NCBI RefSeq assembly: GCF_015832195.1
Contig: NC_052016.1
Coordinates: forward strand, 82,373,047-82,437,046
Reading direction: 5' to 3'
Origin: Motacilla alba alba
Taxonomy: Eukaryota; Chordata; Aves; Passeriformes; Motacillidae
DNA: 64,000 bases
Part shown: piece by piece, positions 14,740 through 27,011 of the stretch
How positions within the stretch are numbered: position 1 is the first letter of the stretch
How the letters are laid out: each line of letters opens with the position of its first letter
Translations under genes and position numbers: made by a program
Notes under the pieces: model-generated
Told to the model about the DNA's origin: nothing
Databases searched by the model: none
Seen by the model: only the letters and a program-made list of their open reading frames with translations

Positions 14740-17400
14740 CACAGAATCACATAATTGTTAGGATTGGAAGAGACCTCTGGAGATCATCCAGTCCAAAACC
14801 TCTGCCAAGGCAGGGTCACCCAGAGGAGGAGACACAGGAATGCATCCAGGGAGGTTCTGAATATCTCCAGAGGGGAAGACTCGGTGATCCACAGAGGCTT
14901 GGCAGCCTGTTTCAGTGCTCTTCCACCCTCAATCTAAAGAAATTTTTCCTCATTTGAGATGAGACTTCTTGTGTTTTAGTTCGTGGCCATTGCCCCTCAT
15001 CCTGTCGTTGAGCACCACTGAAAAGAGTCTGGCACCATCCTCTTGGCACACACCTTTGAGATATTTATGTGCATCGATGAGATCCTTCCTCAGTTTTCTC
15101 TTCTCTGGACTAAACAGGCACAGCTCCCTCAGTCTCTCCTCATAAGAGATGCTCCAGACCTCTCATCATCTTTGTGGTCTCCAATAGACTCTCTCCAGCA
15201 GTTCCTTTTCTCTCTTGTTTTGAGGATCCCCAAAACTGGACACAGCACTCCAGATGTGGCCTCACTAGGGCTGAGTAGAGCAGCAGGATGATCTCCCTGG
15301 ACCTGCCAGCCACACTCTTCCCAATGTATCCCAGGATACCACTGGCCTTCCTGGCCAGAAGACCACACTGCCAATTAATTGCTAACTTGTCATCCGCCAG
15401 GACTCCCAGGTCCTTCCCTGCAGAGCTGCTCTCTAAGAGGACAGCCCCCAACCTGTAATGGCACTTGGGGTTATCCTTCCCCAGGTGCAGGACCCTACCC
15501 TTGCCCAGTATTCCTGGGGAATGCAAGTGACTACAAGACTTCTGCCAAATCCTACTCTAATGATCACAGCCCTCTGAGTTCTCCCATTTAGCCAGTTCTC
15601 AGTCCACTTCACTGTCCATCCATCTAACCCAAACTTGCTGAGCTTACCTATGAGGATGTTGTGGGAGACAGTGTCAAAAGCCTTGCTGAAATCAAGGCAG
15701 ATGACATCCACCGCTCTGTCCTCATTGACCCATCCTGCCATGTCGCCATAAAAGGCTTTTAGACTGGTCAGCATGATTTCCCCTTGCTGAATGCATGTTG
15801 GCTACTCCAATGACCTTATTTTCCTCAACATCCTTGGTGATGACCTTCAGAATGATCTGCTCAATCACTTTTTCAGAGGTGGGGGTGACAATGACTGCTC
15901 ATTAGTTTCCTTTATCCTCCTTCTTGCCCTTTTTGGAGATGAGAGTAACATTGGCCTTCCTCCATTCATGGGCTACTTCTCCCATTCTCCATGATTTTTC
16001 AAAGATGATGGAGAGCTGCAGAAAAACATCTGACAGCTCCTTCAGCAGCCATGGGTGCATCCCATCAGGGCCCATGAATTTATGGATGTTTAGTCTGCCT
16101 AGCTAACTTGTAACACAAACCCCTACAACCTGGGGGCAATCTTCCTTTCTCCAGCCTTTTTCTCTTACCTTGGAGATCTGGGATTCATGAGGGCTGAGCT
16201 CAGCAGTAAAGACTGAGGAAAAGAAGGTACTCAGTAATTCTGCTTTCTTCTATCCTCCCTTGCCAGGACGCCCACATGATTCAGCAGCAGCCCTGCATTT
16301 TCCTCAATCTTCCTTTTACTGCTGATGTTGTTGTAGAAATCTTTCTTCCCATCCTTGATGTCCTCTGCCAGACTCTATTCCAAGTCGGCCTTGGTCTTCC
16401 TCATCATATCCCTGCATATTCTGACAGTCCTCACACATGGTCTCTTCTGTTTCCCACATCCCATAAATTTCTTTCTTCTGTTTGAGATTTGCTAGAAGTT
16501 CCCTATTTATCCATGCAGGTCTCCTGTCCCCTTTGCTTGATTTCTTGATCATTGACATACACTGGTCCTGAGCTTGGAGGAAATGGTGCCTAAATAATGA
16601 CCAGCTCTCTTGGATCCCTTTCTCTTCTAGAGCCCTAGCACATGGCATTCCTCTAGGTAGGTCTTTGAAGAGACCAAAGTCAGTCAGTCTGTGTAAATTT
16701 AGGTTACTAGTCCTGCTTACTGCTTTGTTTCCTCTAAGCAGGATCCTGAGTTCCACCACTGCATCGTCACAACAGCCAAGACTGTCTCAACCTCCACATC
16801 TTCAACCAGTCCCTCCTGGCTTGTTAGTATAAGATCCAGCAACACACCTCTCCTCATTGGCGCCTTCACCACTTGCACCAAAAAGTTTTCTTCAGTGATC
16901 TATAGGAACTTCCTGTGTGTCAAGCCTTGTCCCTCCAACAAATATGAGAGTGGTTGATGTCCCCCAGGAGAACCAGGGCCCATGAACATAAAGTGATTTC
17001 CACCTGCCCACAGAAAGCCTCATCAACCTCCTCCTCCTCCTGATCAGGTGGACTGCAGTGAAAACTCACAACAGTGTTACCCATATTAGCATGTTCCTCA
17101 CTTCTTACTCATAAGCTCTTGTCTCCTTCATCTGTGCCTGGGTAGAGCATTCCAGTTGTTCTCTCCTATAAAAAGCAACTCTACCACCTCACCTCTCCGA
17201 CATGTCCTTTTTAGAAAGTACATGGCCATCCATCCATGACAGTATTCCAGTCACATGAGCTATCCCACCATGTCTGTGCAATTCAACCTCATATAGATTT
17301 GTAGTTCTTGTTTATTCCCCATGAAGCATACATTTGTGTACAGTCGTTCCAGACAGGTAATGAAAGCCTGAAGGTTCCCTAGAAAGGTTGTAAGAGGAAC
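14740..17400 (-). mobile_element. CR1 retrotransposon, near-complete ORF2 span
   Basis: This is the longest repeat in the window. The 3' end is at 14740, where the plus strand reads 'cacagaatcacataattg', the antisense of a CR1 terminal repeat, followed by the antisense 3' untranslated region. Moving right, the minus strand encodes in order the RT thumb, the RT palm, the linker region and the endonuclease, ending with LYTNVCFMGNKQ near 17310-17343. That segment lies close to the N terminus of CR1 ORF2. The 5' boundary is uncertain by about 50 bases, because an open reading continues to about 17430 but I cannot match it to CR1. ORF1 and the 5' untranslated region are absent. Most avian CR1 copies are only a few hundred bases, so 2.7 kb is unusually long. 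Confidence 0.95.
15000..17350 (-). pseudogene. CR1 ORF2 remnant (endonuclease + reverse transcriptase)
   Basis: This is a broken CR1 ORF2, which in live elements encodes an apurinic-type endonuclease followed by a reverse transcriptase for target-primed insertion. Readable blocks on the minus strand, from N to C terminus, are: LYTNVCFMGNKQ (endonuclease start, about 17310-17343); LLGDINHSHICW (late endonuclease motif, about 16940-16975); RPAWINRELLANLKQKK (linker, about 16470-16522); DFSKAFDTVSHNIL (RT palm, 15652-15693), with NWLNGR downstream; then RVLHLG and LYSALVRPHLE (RT C-terminal part, about 15260-15495). The reading jumps from a degraded IPQ motif straight to RVLHLG at about 15503-15512. 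Around 70 residues, including the catalytic F-A-D-D box, are therefore missing. Several frameshifts and stops separate the blocks. No activity is possible. Confidence 0.9.
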
Positions 17401-17861
17401 AGCAAAAATACTTTCGCTCCCTGAATTCTTCACCGTGCCATTCTTCTGTGCCTTAATTTACTCAGTTTGTTCTTATTATTATTACCTCCTTCAGCTTTAT
17501 CAACAACTGCATTTTTGTTGTTCAGTAGGTATTTGAGTACATATCATTACCTGTAAGAATCCACAAATTACCTTTCTGTTTCAACTAATTAATTTTAAAA
17601 GTCAACTCAAAGTTTTGTTACAAGTGTTCTGGATTATATGTGTGGCTTTTTCAGAAATAATTATACTCCCTTTTGGAGATATTACTCCTTTTTTAGACAG
17701 TATGGTCTGAATAGATAAATTGCTACTGTGGCCTCTAACTGTCACAGTGTGCATAGGCTAAAGAGAAGGTTGCAAGGAATAAATCACCTAATTCAATGCG
17801 ACTGAATTTTCTAACTCTCAGTAAAGATACATAGGTCTGTTGATTCACTGAGTTATTATGC

Positions 17862-17942
17862 AAAAAAAAAACAAACAAAAAAAAAAAAAAACCAAAAAAC
17901 CCCAACAACAACAACAACAAAAAAAAAACAACCAAAAAACCC
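17862..17942. repeat. A-rich (CAAA)n / (CAA)n tract
   Basis: Long A-runs are interrupted by single C's, including five CAA units near 17904-17919. No SINE or gene-like body is visible next to it. Confidence 0.9.
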
Positions 17943-18759
17943 AAGGCACAAGTAATTCAAATTCAATCAAATTCAAGAAAGCAATAAGAAAATTTCTGAT
18001 TCCTTACCACACACTTATTCTTAGAAAAAAAAGAACCGATACAATTATAACATAACCTTGAAAAATCGATAAGTATAATTTATTTTATATTAAAAATATA
18101 GGATACAATACCTACAACATTTCTGTTGCAATAAATTAGACGCAGAAAATTTTGATGTAAGATTTGCTTATCAATAGCTATTTCTGCATAAATTTTCAGA
18201 TTTATGCTGCTATAGAGACACAATCACTCTTTTTAAAGCTATTTAATTTGCAGATCATATACCTATCTCTTCTGAAGTCTGTCTGCAGCAAGACTGCTTC
18301 TCACTCAGCTCCATCAGATGGTGCACATTGAATCTGCAGGACAAGTCCTGCTCACTTCCTCACCTACAAACAGGGGAAAGAGAGGGGCCTTTTTAATTCT
18401 TAGGCCAATATGCATGGTGGTGTCTAGATTTGTTAATGTAGAAAGGAGGGAACTGAGCCAGAAAGTTTCTCTGGTGCCTATGAGTGAACCCAGAGAAATA
18501 TTGCCTATTACTCTTGCCTCATGTGCATGCTTGGAAAAATTAATATTTTTGGATGTAACATATGCACATGAACAAACACAAAAGGTCAAGTATACATCTG
18601 GCAAATGGAAGTAATGTAAATTCAGCAGCTTGGATCTATCTAAATAATATGTAACTTGGGGATACTTTGCTAAAAAAATATCCTTTCTCCTCAGTGTTAT
18701 GGAAACTCCCAAGTCACAGTGTGGTACTATTATACGGACTCTTAAGCTTTGCATTTTCT

Positions 18760-18817
18760 AAGCAGATAGACACCTGAAAAGAAAAGCAGATAGAAAAAAA
18801 AATGAAAAGCAGATAGA
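18760..18817. repeat. three spaced copies of AAGCAGATAGA
   Basis: The 11-base string occurs at 18760-18770, 18784-18794 and 18807-18817, at 24- and 23-base spacing. The A-rich DNA between copies is partly similar, so this is an imperfect tandem repeat of about 23 bp. Confidence 0.85.
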
Positions 18818-20777
18818 CATCTCTAAGCCTGGAAATAATTGCAGAGGCATTTAATCAAAATTTCTCAGCAATGAAGCATATGAAAGAACACAGAACACTA
18901 CCTATCTGCTTCAATGTCATTATTCATACCTATCCTGTTTGTCTTACTGTGCTTAAAAGCAACATTCTGTAAAAATAATGATTCTGATTCTGGCTGATGT
19001 ATGGTTTGCTCTAGGAGTGCTTTAATAATATACATTCTGTATATTATTATAGTGCTAGAAACATGCTGTGAGCAGTTATGATCCTTTTCTGAAGTTGGTA
19101 AAGGTCTGACATTAATACAGGCTGTAGGCAGCCCATGTGGAACCAGGACTTTAACCATTTAAACAAGAGTGAGAATTGCTTCCTCTTTGCAGCATTGCAG
19201 AGCTAATGCTAATATACAATTGCCTGTTACATGTGTATGCTCACATCTGCATCAGTATTGAGTCACTCCCTTTCTTCATTCTTTCTTTATGGAATTGAAG
19301 TGCACATCCTTGCAGCACTGTTATGCTCCCCCACCTGTACATGCACACATTTATACTTCCTTTTTCCCCCATGAAAATTTAAATAGCTGTACATAACATC
19401 ATGCACGCACACATGTGTCTATGAGCCATCGCACATGCATTTACAAGGCAGAAATGGAAAAGCTAGTAAGAATACACATAGCCTTAGAAAAATTGTTGTG
19501 TAAAACAGGAGGTACAAAAAGGTGCAAGCTGTTTTGTAGATGTAATTTTTCACATCATCCCACAGATTGCTTAACTAATAATTTTTGTCTTTCAGTATAT
19601 ATTAAAAATCTGGTAATTATTGTAAAAATATTATTGTAATGCTTAGGATAAATAGCTTGAAGCTCCTTGTTTTTTTTATTTTAGTGCTGAAGATGTGATA
19701 ATGTTATTCTGTTACTCTGATTCTTGTTTTGTTTGGTCTTATTTTTTTTTTTTTTTTTCTCAAGGAAGCTTCCACCACTTGCATATAATAACCACAGAAT
19801 TTTATTTCTGTCTCCAGTACATTGTTTAAACTCATTCATTTTTTTTTAAAGTGAGTAGAGTGTGTCCCTGTCACAAGACCAGCTTTGAAAGAATATGAAA
19901 GAATCTGCTTTGGGCTAGTTTTTTTGAGTACTATGGGGTTACCTGCCTGTGTTTAGATGCATGAATCCCACCTGTGTCATCAAAACTCTTGCCCTGTTTA
20001 GCCAGAAACTAAAAAAGCATGTGTCCAAAGAATCTCATGGGAATGAGCTATGGAGTCTACCAATTTGCTAATTTTAACATAAGCACAGTTTTTCTTCAAA
20101 AGGAATTGATCTTATGACACTGAGCTTGTAGGCACGTTATATTTACTTTTAAGTGTTCTTCAATGAAATATCTTATTGAATTGAAAGGCTTTATCTGGAA
20201 AATTAGTCTTGCTCTATTTCTGAAAGATTCTCTTATAAAGTTTTGTGGCTTTCATGGAAAACAAACAGGAATAATATTTCAAGTTATCTTTATGCATATT
20301 AGACTGACACCTTTGCTTTAAATGCTAGCTTGAGGCTGTTCAATGTCCAACCCTCATGAAGCCACATCTCCTCTGACTGTGCTTTCAAGGGACCCACTGA
20401 TAGTAAGATGAGAATCCCACACTGATGTTCTGTAGAACCTGAGGAGGGATAGTATATTGTTGAGAAAAATGAAGCACTGTTGAGTGTGGAAGAGTTCACA
20501 AAGTCTGATGATGCACAATCTCTGCACAGGCAGCACTCTGAGAACTCTAGACCCTATCACAGCTAATTGCCTTCCTGAGAGAGCATTCCTGGGCATCTAA
20601 CCTTCAGCCACTCCTTCCTTCTGCTGCAAATTTAATTTTTAACAACTATTTCTTAAGACATCATGATCATATTTTTTTAAACAAAGACACATTTGATTTT
20701 CAATGGACAGAAACATTTTGTTATTTTGCCTGGTATGACAGAATACCAGCTCATTTACTTGCTTAAAAATGACAGAA

Positions 20778-22119
20778 ACAGAATCACAGAATGGTTGAGG
20801 TTGGAACAGACCTCTGGAGATCATCTGGACCAACCCTCCTGCTCAAGCAGGGCCATTTAGAGATGCTTGCCCAGAACCCTGTACAGACAGATTCTGAATA
20901 TCTCCACAACCTCTCTGGGAAGCCTATGACAGTTCTTAGTCACCCTCACAACCCAAAAGCATTTTCTGATTTCAGAGGGAGCCTCCTGTCTTTCCATTTG
21001 GGCCCATTGCCTCTGGTCCTGTCACTGGCACCACTGAAAAAATTATTCAGATCCACCCACAGGCCTTCTATTCTCTAGTCTATACAGTCTCAGGTCTCTC
21101 AGCCTTTATTCATGGAGGAATACTCCAACCTCTTTGTCATCATGTTCATGGCCCTTTGCTGGACTGTCTTTCTTTTCTCCATGGCTTGTACCAGGAACCC
21201 CAGAACTGAAAACAGGGCTTCAGGTGTGGCTGCACAGTGCTGAGTATAAGGGCAGGATCATCTTCCTTAACCTGCTGGCATCACTCATGCTAAGGCAACC
21301 CAGGATACCATTGGCTTTCTTTGCCACAAGGACACATTCCTGGTTCATGTTTAGCCTAATGGGCAGAACACCTAGGTCCTTTTCTGCTGAGCTGCTTTCT
21401 GGCTGTTCCAGCATGTGCCAGTGCCTGGAGTTGTTCCTCCCTAGGTGCAGGACTTTGTGCTTTCCCTTGCTGAACTCTGCGAGGTTCCTGTTGGCCCATT
21501 TCTCCATCCTTTCAAAGTCCCTCTGGCTGGCAGCACGTGTCTCTGATAAATTAGCCCCTCCTTCCAGCCTGATGTCATTAGCATGCTTGCTGAGCATAGA
21601 CTCTTACCCATCCTCTGGATCACTAAGGATGTCAAACAGGACTGCACCCAGTATTGTCCCCTGGTGAGCACCACTCTAACTGGTGTCCAACTGGACTTTG
21701 GCCTGCCAATGACAACTGTTCAGACCTAGCCACAAGGTCAGTTTTCAGTCCGTCTCAGAATCTGCTTGTCCTGCCAGTACGTGAATAGCCTCTTTATGCA
21801 CATCTCATGGTAGACAGTGTCAAAGATCTAATTGAAGTCCAAGTACTATCCACCACTCTCCCCTCATCTACCAGGCCGATCACTTCATCATACAAGTTTA
21901 TTAAGTTGGTCAAGCATGACTTCAACTTAAAGAATCCATGATGACCACTCCTGATGATTTTTCGTTTATTAATGTGCCTGGAAATTATTTCCAGAATTAG
22001 CTACTCCATCATCTTCCCTGGGAACAAGGTGAGGCTTACCAGTCTGAGTTCCTTGAGTCCCCCTTCTGCCCTTTCTTGAAGGAGGTAATATTTACTTCCC
22101 TCCAATCTTTGGGCAAAAT
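20778..22119 (-). mobile_element. CR1 retrotransposon, 5'-truncated, antisense
   Basis: The plus strand begins acagaatcacagaatgg at 20778, the antisense CR1 3' terminus, followed by the typical antisense 'gaggttggaacagacctctg' block. The minus strand then reads through the 3' untranslated region and RT C-terminal part (LYSAL near 21225-21260, AEKDLGVL and KVLHLG near 21380-21450) and into the RT palm and fingers. Antisense coding remnants can be followed to about 22119, where similarity to CR1 stops abruptly at the 5' truncation. It lies in the same orientation as the 14.7-kb copy, about 3.4 kb away. The sequence is well preserved but frameshifted. Confidence 0.94.
21220..22110 (-). pseudogene. 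CR1 ORF2 RT remnant
   Basis: The longest intact piece is about 125 codons (21220-21597). It runs from the catalytic box to the LYSAL motif of the RT C-terminal part. The box reads HANDIRLEGG (about 21560-21590), where active CR1 elements have F-A-D-D-T-K-L-G-G. The first catalytic aspartate is Asn, a change explained by one G-to-A transition. Upstream, the P-Q-G motif region and the fingers are readable only with frame changes. The copy cannot encode an active enzyme. Confidence 0.85.
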
Positions 22120-25100
22120 ACATTTTTGGATCTGGACCTAAATAAATGTACTCTGTATTGTCTTACTAGAATATAATTCTGAGTGCAGCATGCTCAGACA
22201 CTGAACTAACACAAAGGTTAATATTTTCTAGGCATAATTTTATCATAAGTGAAATTTTTGCTTGGTGTGTTAATTTGCATTTCAATACTTCTCTTGTTAC
22301 TATGTTTCCAAATTATTATCTGCATGTGGTTCTGAGTGTCACTCAATGCATTATGAAACATTCTGAAAATAAATACATTTAGAGAGTGCTGTAGTGTCTT
22401 TTTATCTATGAAAACTTCACTTTATTTATTTTTGTAATTAAAGCTGTATAAAGAACAAAGCTAATATATAGTCCTTGCACAGTATAAGCCAAGATTTATT
22501 CTTGCAAATGTCTACATATGTGTTTAGTAATACTTGCATGAGAATAAATATTTATCAAGTACTCTGGATTACTTTTAAGTATAAATTAAAATTTATCTTT
22601 CCAAAAATGTAGGTTCTGAAACAGCCTTCACATAAAATTAGCAGAAACAACAAAGGCAGTTGGTTTAAAAAGTGTTAATGCTTTTCAGGTTGACTAATGT
22701 AATTGCAGGCATATAAAGTACAGAACTCAATCACCCAGGAAATGTCCTTTGAACTTATTTAGCAGACTTGTGCAGATATATGGTAAATAGGTTTATCTTT
22801 GTCAGTGTTTGGGGATCAGAGATTTAATACTTGTTGGAGAGTTCATTTTTAGGAAGCCTGCTGTCTTAACTTAAAAACTAATTTTAAAAATTTGTCCTTC
22901 CTTATGTATGTAGAGATTCCCTCTCATTACATCTTGCGAAACACTTTTTAAACTACTTACAAAAAGAAAGTATATAAAAGGTTAACACAAGACTTATTTT
23001 TAGCTTCACATTCCTATGAAAAAATGGCAATTTGACTGGATTCATTGTGATCTGAAACCAGATAAATAATAAATAGTTCAAGTGATAATTACCTTTTTTC
23101 AATATTTACAGAAAACTGGCACTTCATCATCATCAAAGCACATTGAGAATTGTCTTATTATCTACACAAGTGCCTGCTTTCTATAAATATTGAAATTTGG
23201 TAATTATCTCGAGCTCTATTTCTTCCTTATCTACTTTTCAAAATTAAGCAAATAGAAATATCATTTAGTTATTAACATTTTCCAAATACATATCTGGTTT
23301 CTTTTTAATGAGAGTGCATATGTAAAGAAAGCTAATTGCAAAATAAGGTCAATGAAATGGAATGGAATATCTTTGTATCAGAGGCATCCAAAAGAATGGG
23401 TTAAGACCTTGTTATTCAAATAGCTAGATTTAGCCTGAGTCCATTTCTAAAAGCTAAGACCTCTTCACTAAGAGACCTAACTTGACAAAAAGGAGTGATT
23501 GACATATACGTATCATGAAATTAAACCCTTTTTCTATTCTCTCTAACACATATTGAGCCAGGTTGTGCAGAGCCATTCAGTGAGCTTCACTGAGTCAAGC
23601 AAAAAGATGACATTTCCCCAGGTTATTATCCCTTATAAGTCCCTTTGGGACAGGGCAGACAGGACCTGAACCTGTCTATATGTTGCAATTGTGTTTTTCC
23701 CGTATTTTGGTTTATGATCACACTGATCTATACCTCAAATTATCAAGAATGATTTATCTGTAACAGAAATATATAGAAATCTGTTAAACTCTCATCCTTC
23801 ATAGCAAAAAGTAATGGAATGTTGTGAAAGAATGTTTGCATGGTCTTAAGGGAGACATTCACAACCTGAAAATAGGGCACAGGTTACTCCATATCAGTAA
23901 GAGGTGCAGTTTGTTACAGATCTTTTCAGTGTCCTAACATAAAAATCTCTTTTGTTGCCACTGTATTTGGGCACACTCTGGAGTCCAGCTCTAGTCTGGA
24001 GGGATCTTTAGACACGTCTGTCCTGTATACAAATCAGGGCCTGTGAACAGGCTCAAACTCTGTCCAGTGATTGTCCATATAACTTAATTATTTACCTGCT
24101 CCTCATCAGGTTTGGTTCAGGTTTGCACACTTCTACACATGCTGGGGCAAAACATGTAGAGAATGATCCTGAAAGTAATTTAGATTGTTTATTTACAGCT
24201 TTATGTACTTAATATCCATATTCACTTTTGTTCCTCTTAAACTAGATGCATTGACCACTAAAATTTTTAATGAGACTGATTGGATGGGACTCACATTATC
24301 CAGCCTGAGATGCCAAGTAACTTTATTATCATAGCATAACTGAACTGTAAACAGGATTACTTTTTTCAAAGGATATCAACAGAATCAAAACAATTAATTA
24401 GTATGTAGATGTCAATGACATATAGTATGTGTCATATTTTGAGGGTGGATAAGATTATGGAATCCCACCCTTCCCTGTTTTCTTAGCTTCTTCTTTTACA
24501 CTTTTATTCTCATTATGTTATAAATACAATTGTTGGAGATGAACACCCTTCACATACTTCAAAAAATTCTTGTTCATCTGCCTTATAGAGCAGTTCAGTT
24601 AATCTGTACTTCTCAAATTCTTCCACCCCTAAAACAGAATCACTTGGAATAAAAGAAGTACCTGATCTTTTTTACCACCTTTCACCATACAGATACTATA
24701 AAAGAACTGTAATGTTGTCACAGCAGTGCTGATACGGCAGTTCAGCATGAAATTATGCCATAATTAAGATCACACAAAATAACACTAATTCTCTTCCTTT
24801 TTTAAGATTCAAGTACCTACTGACCTAGATAAAACAAATGTGCATTTTTGGCATTTACTGTATCTTTCCATTAGAAAGAGCAATGTAGGTAAAAACCCCA
24901 TTATTCATAACTTAGTGATACACAGCCAGTCCAAGCTGTCTAAAGAGATCAAAAATTGTGGAATTATTTTCCCAAATCCCTGTCATAATGAAAATTTTAA
25001 GTCCTTATGCAAATATTGCACTGGTGAAATTGGTAACAAAATTGTTTGGGTATCCCTTTGCTGTCATTTAATTTTAAGTCTTCTACTGTGGGAAGGCTGA

Positions 25101-27011
25101 GAGGAAAGCTACTTCCCTGATTATTCCATATATTACAGAAGATAAATACTAATATCAGTCCCTGTGCACTATTCAGCAGCAGGAAAGCTATGAAATCCCT
25201 GCATTTTCTTCAGTGGCCTTTGAAGCAAGAAGAATGAAATCAGGAAGACATAATTTTGACTTAATATATGATGAACAAAATCAGAGGAGCAATTCATAAA
25301 AGGAAACTAGAAGTGAAGATCACAAAGGGTGCTCTTTCTATAAGCAATTCCTGCTATTAAAAATTACTTGAATATATAAAACCAGTAATATATCAGGTCT
25401 AGGATAGTTTAACAAGTAATAGGGCTGAAAAAATCAGCACTGTGAAAAAGAATACATGTTACATTTTTGCAATACCTCATTTTATAAATAAATCTGTGGT
25501 TTTTATTCTCAAATTAAATGTAAAGCAATGAAGCCTTTCTTTTTCTCTTTGCCTTTTTGCACCCTTTATCCCAAAGTACCAGAGACACACATAAAACAGG
25601 CTCTAGACAGGAAGTATAAGATGGAAAATAACATGAAAATCCAACTCATTCAGTAATGTTATGTCTTGTGTACAACAAACACAGTAACACATTGTATAGC
25701 ATTTGTCCCTCTCTGCACTCCTACAAGTTCCTCACTCTTAATTCTGACAGGTTCTTGTCAAGCAGTGGCAAAAGCTGCCCTGTCAGACAACGGTCTCTGC
25801 AGAGCCTAGTAAGAGGGGCCTCACAAACAGCATCTCAACACTTCAAGGGCTTGGGCAGAACAAAGATCTGTCTATCCTCCATGGCAGGCAATCCTATCAC
25901 AGAAATAGAGTTCTGAAATCCAGTTCCTGAAATTCTGCAACCACCTTAAACCACAAAAGGCTTTTCCAATCCTGCTAATACACAATATCTATAGCAAAGT
26001 GTAAAAACCATAAATTATAATGTGCCATGAAAAGAGACATGAACTTGTGGGTATATTCAGCAAAGTCACCTAATAAAAAGTGACATATTCCAGATTTCTA
26101 TATAATTTTCCAAGGTTCTCAAGGCAGCTTCATAAATGTGGTTTTATTACTTTGGCAAGTGAAGACTGTATGTTCAAATAAAGAACATTGCAAACATTAT
26201 GTGTTTTTATGAGGAATCAGAAGGAAGTAATGCCAGAGCATCTTGACATCAGAATCTCAAAACTTAACAACATTATATGTATCCTTCAGAAATGGAAAAC
26301 TGGACTCGTACCATGAAACTGATGACAAAAATTATTTCTTTTCAAAGTACAACTGGACTATCTTCCTTGCTACAATTAATTTAAACATGTGTTCTAACCT
26401 TCATATTTAATATTTTTAAAATAAGGAGTATCAATTTCAAACAATTTTGCCATTTTAAAATGTTACAAGAAACAGTTTTGATTTAACTGCAGAAGATGAA
26501 AGGCTTAAATCAGAAATAGATATCTCAAAGTGTATTAAAGGCTTGTGTGTCAACGACTCAGGAAAAGTTAATACATTATAAACATGCATAACTGACAACA
26601 GGTTAAGAGAAAGGAATAATTTTAAACATATTAACTACTGCTAATGCATTCTCTTTATTTAAAAGATGCATATTTCATTATAAATGGCTTGCTGAATTAT
26701 GAGATGGCTTTTATATCTCTTTATTTCATTTTGAGTGTGTTAAGGTTTATTCTATCCTGCCAGCAACTACCACAACTATCCTTACTTCACTTTCAGAAAA
26801 TGTTTTCTTTACACATTGTTTCTAAGTATATTTAAAGTATTTACAATTAATTTTGAAATATGAAAATACATTTTATATATCTTTATCACATTGGGATTTT
26901 GTGTCAAATGAAGGTGCACTGTTGATGTTTGGAATTATAGTTTTTATGGGTTTGTCTATTTTTATATCCATTTGCAAATGTATACCTGTTACTAATACTG
27001 TAACTGATGTG
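22120..27011. other. AT-rich non-coding spacer
   Basis: No gene or interspersed repeat is recognised over 4.9 kb. A perfect 7-bp inverted repeat with a 3-base loop lies near 23579-23595 (tcagtga-gct-tcactga). Several long A/T-rich blocks are present, and no CpG cluster is seen. Confidence 0.65.

Larger units (their letters stand above)
17401..20777. other. AT-rich non-coding spacer
   Basis: No gene is recognised. It holds an A-rich tract (17862-17942), a three-copy 23-bp repeat (18760-18817) and a 17-base T-run at 19742-19758. The longest open frame outside the CR1s (146 codons, minus strand, 18314-18754) overlaps an open frame on the other strand and resembles no known protein. Confidence 0.65.

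Noticed and set aside
15043..16106. Several plus-strand open frames of 60-82 codons
   Set aside because: They are antisense shadows of the minus-strand CR1 ORF2 remnant.
18314..18754. 146-codon open frame on the minus strand, the longest outside the CR1s
   Set aside because: It overlaps an open frame on the opposite strand, has arbitrary composition and no recognisable domain, and shows no splice or promoter context. Best explained by chance.
25656..25916. 86-codon plus-strand frame in GC-richer sequence
   Set aside because: No domain and no close splice sites. The second half is Ser-rich and arbitrary.
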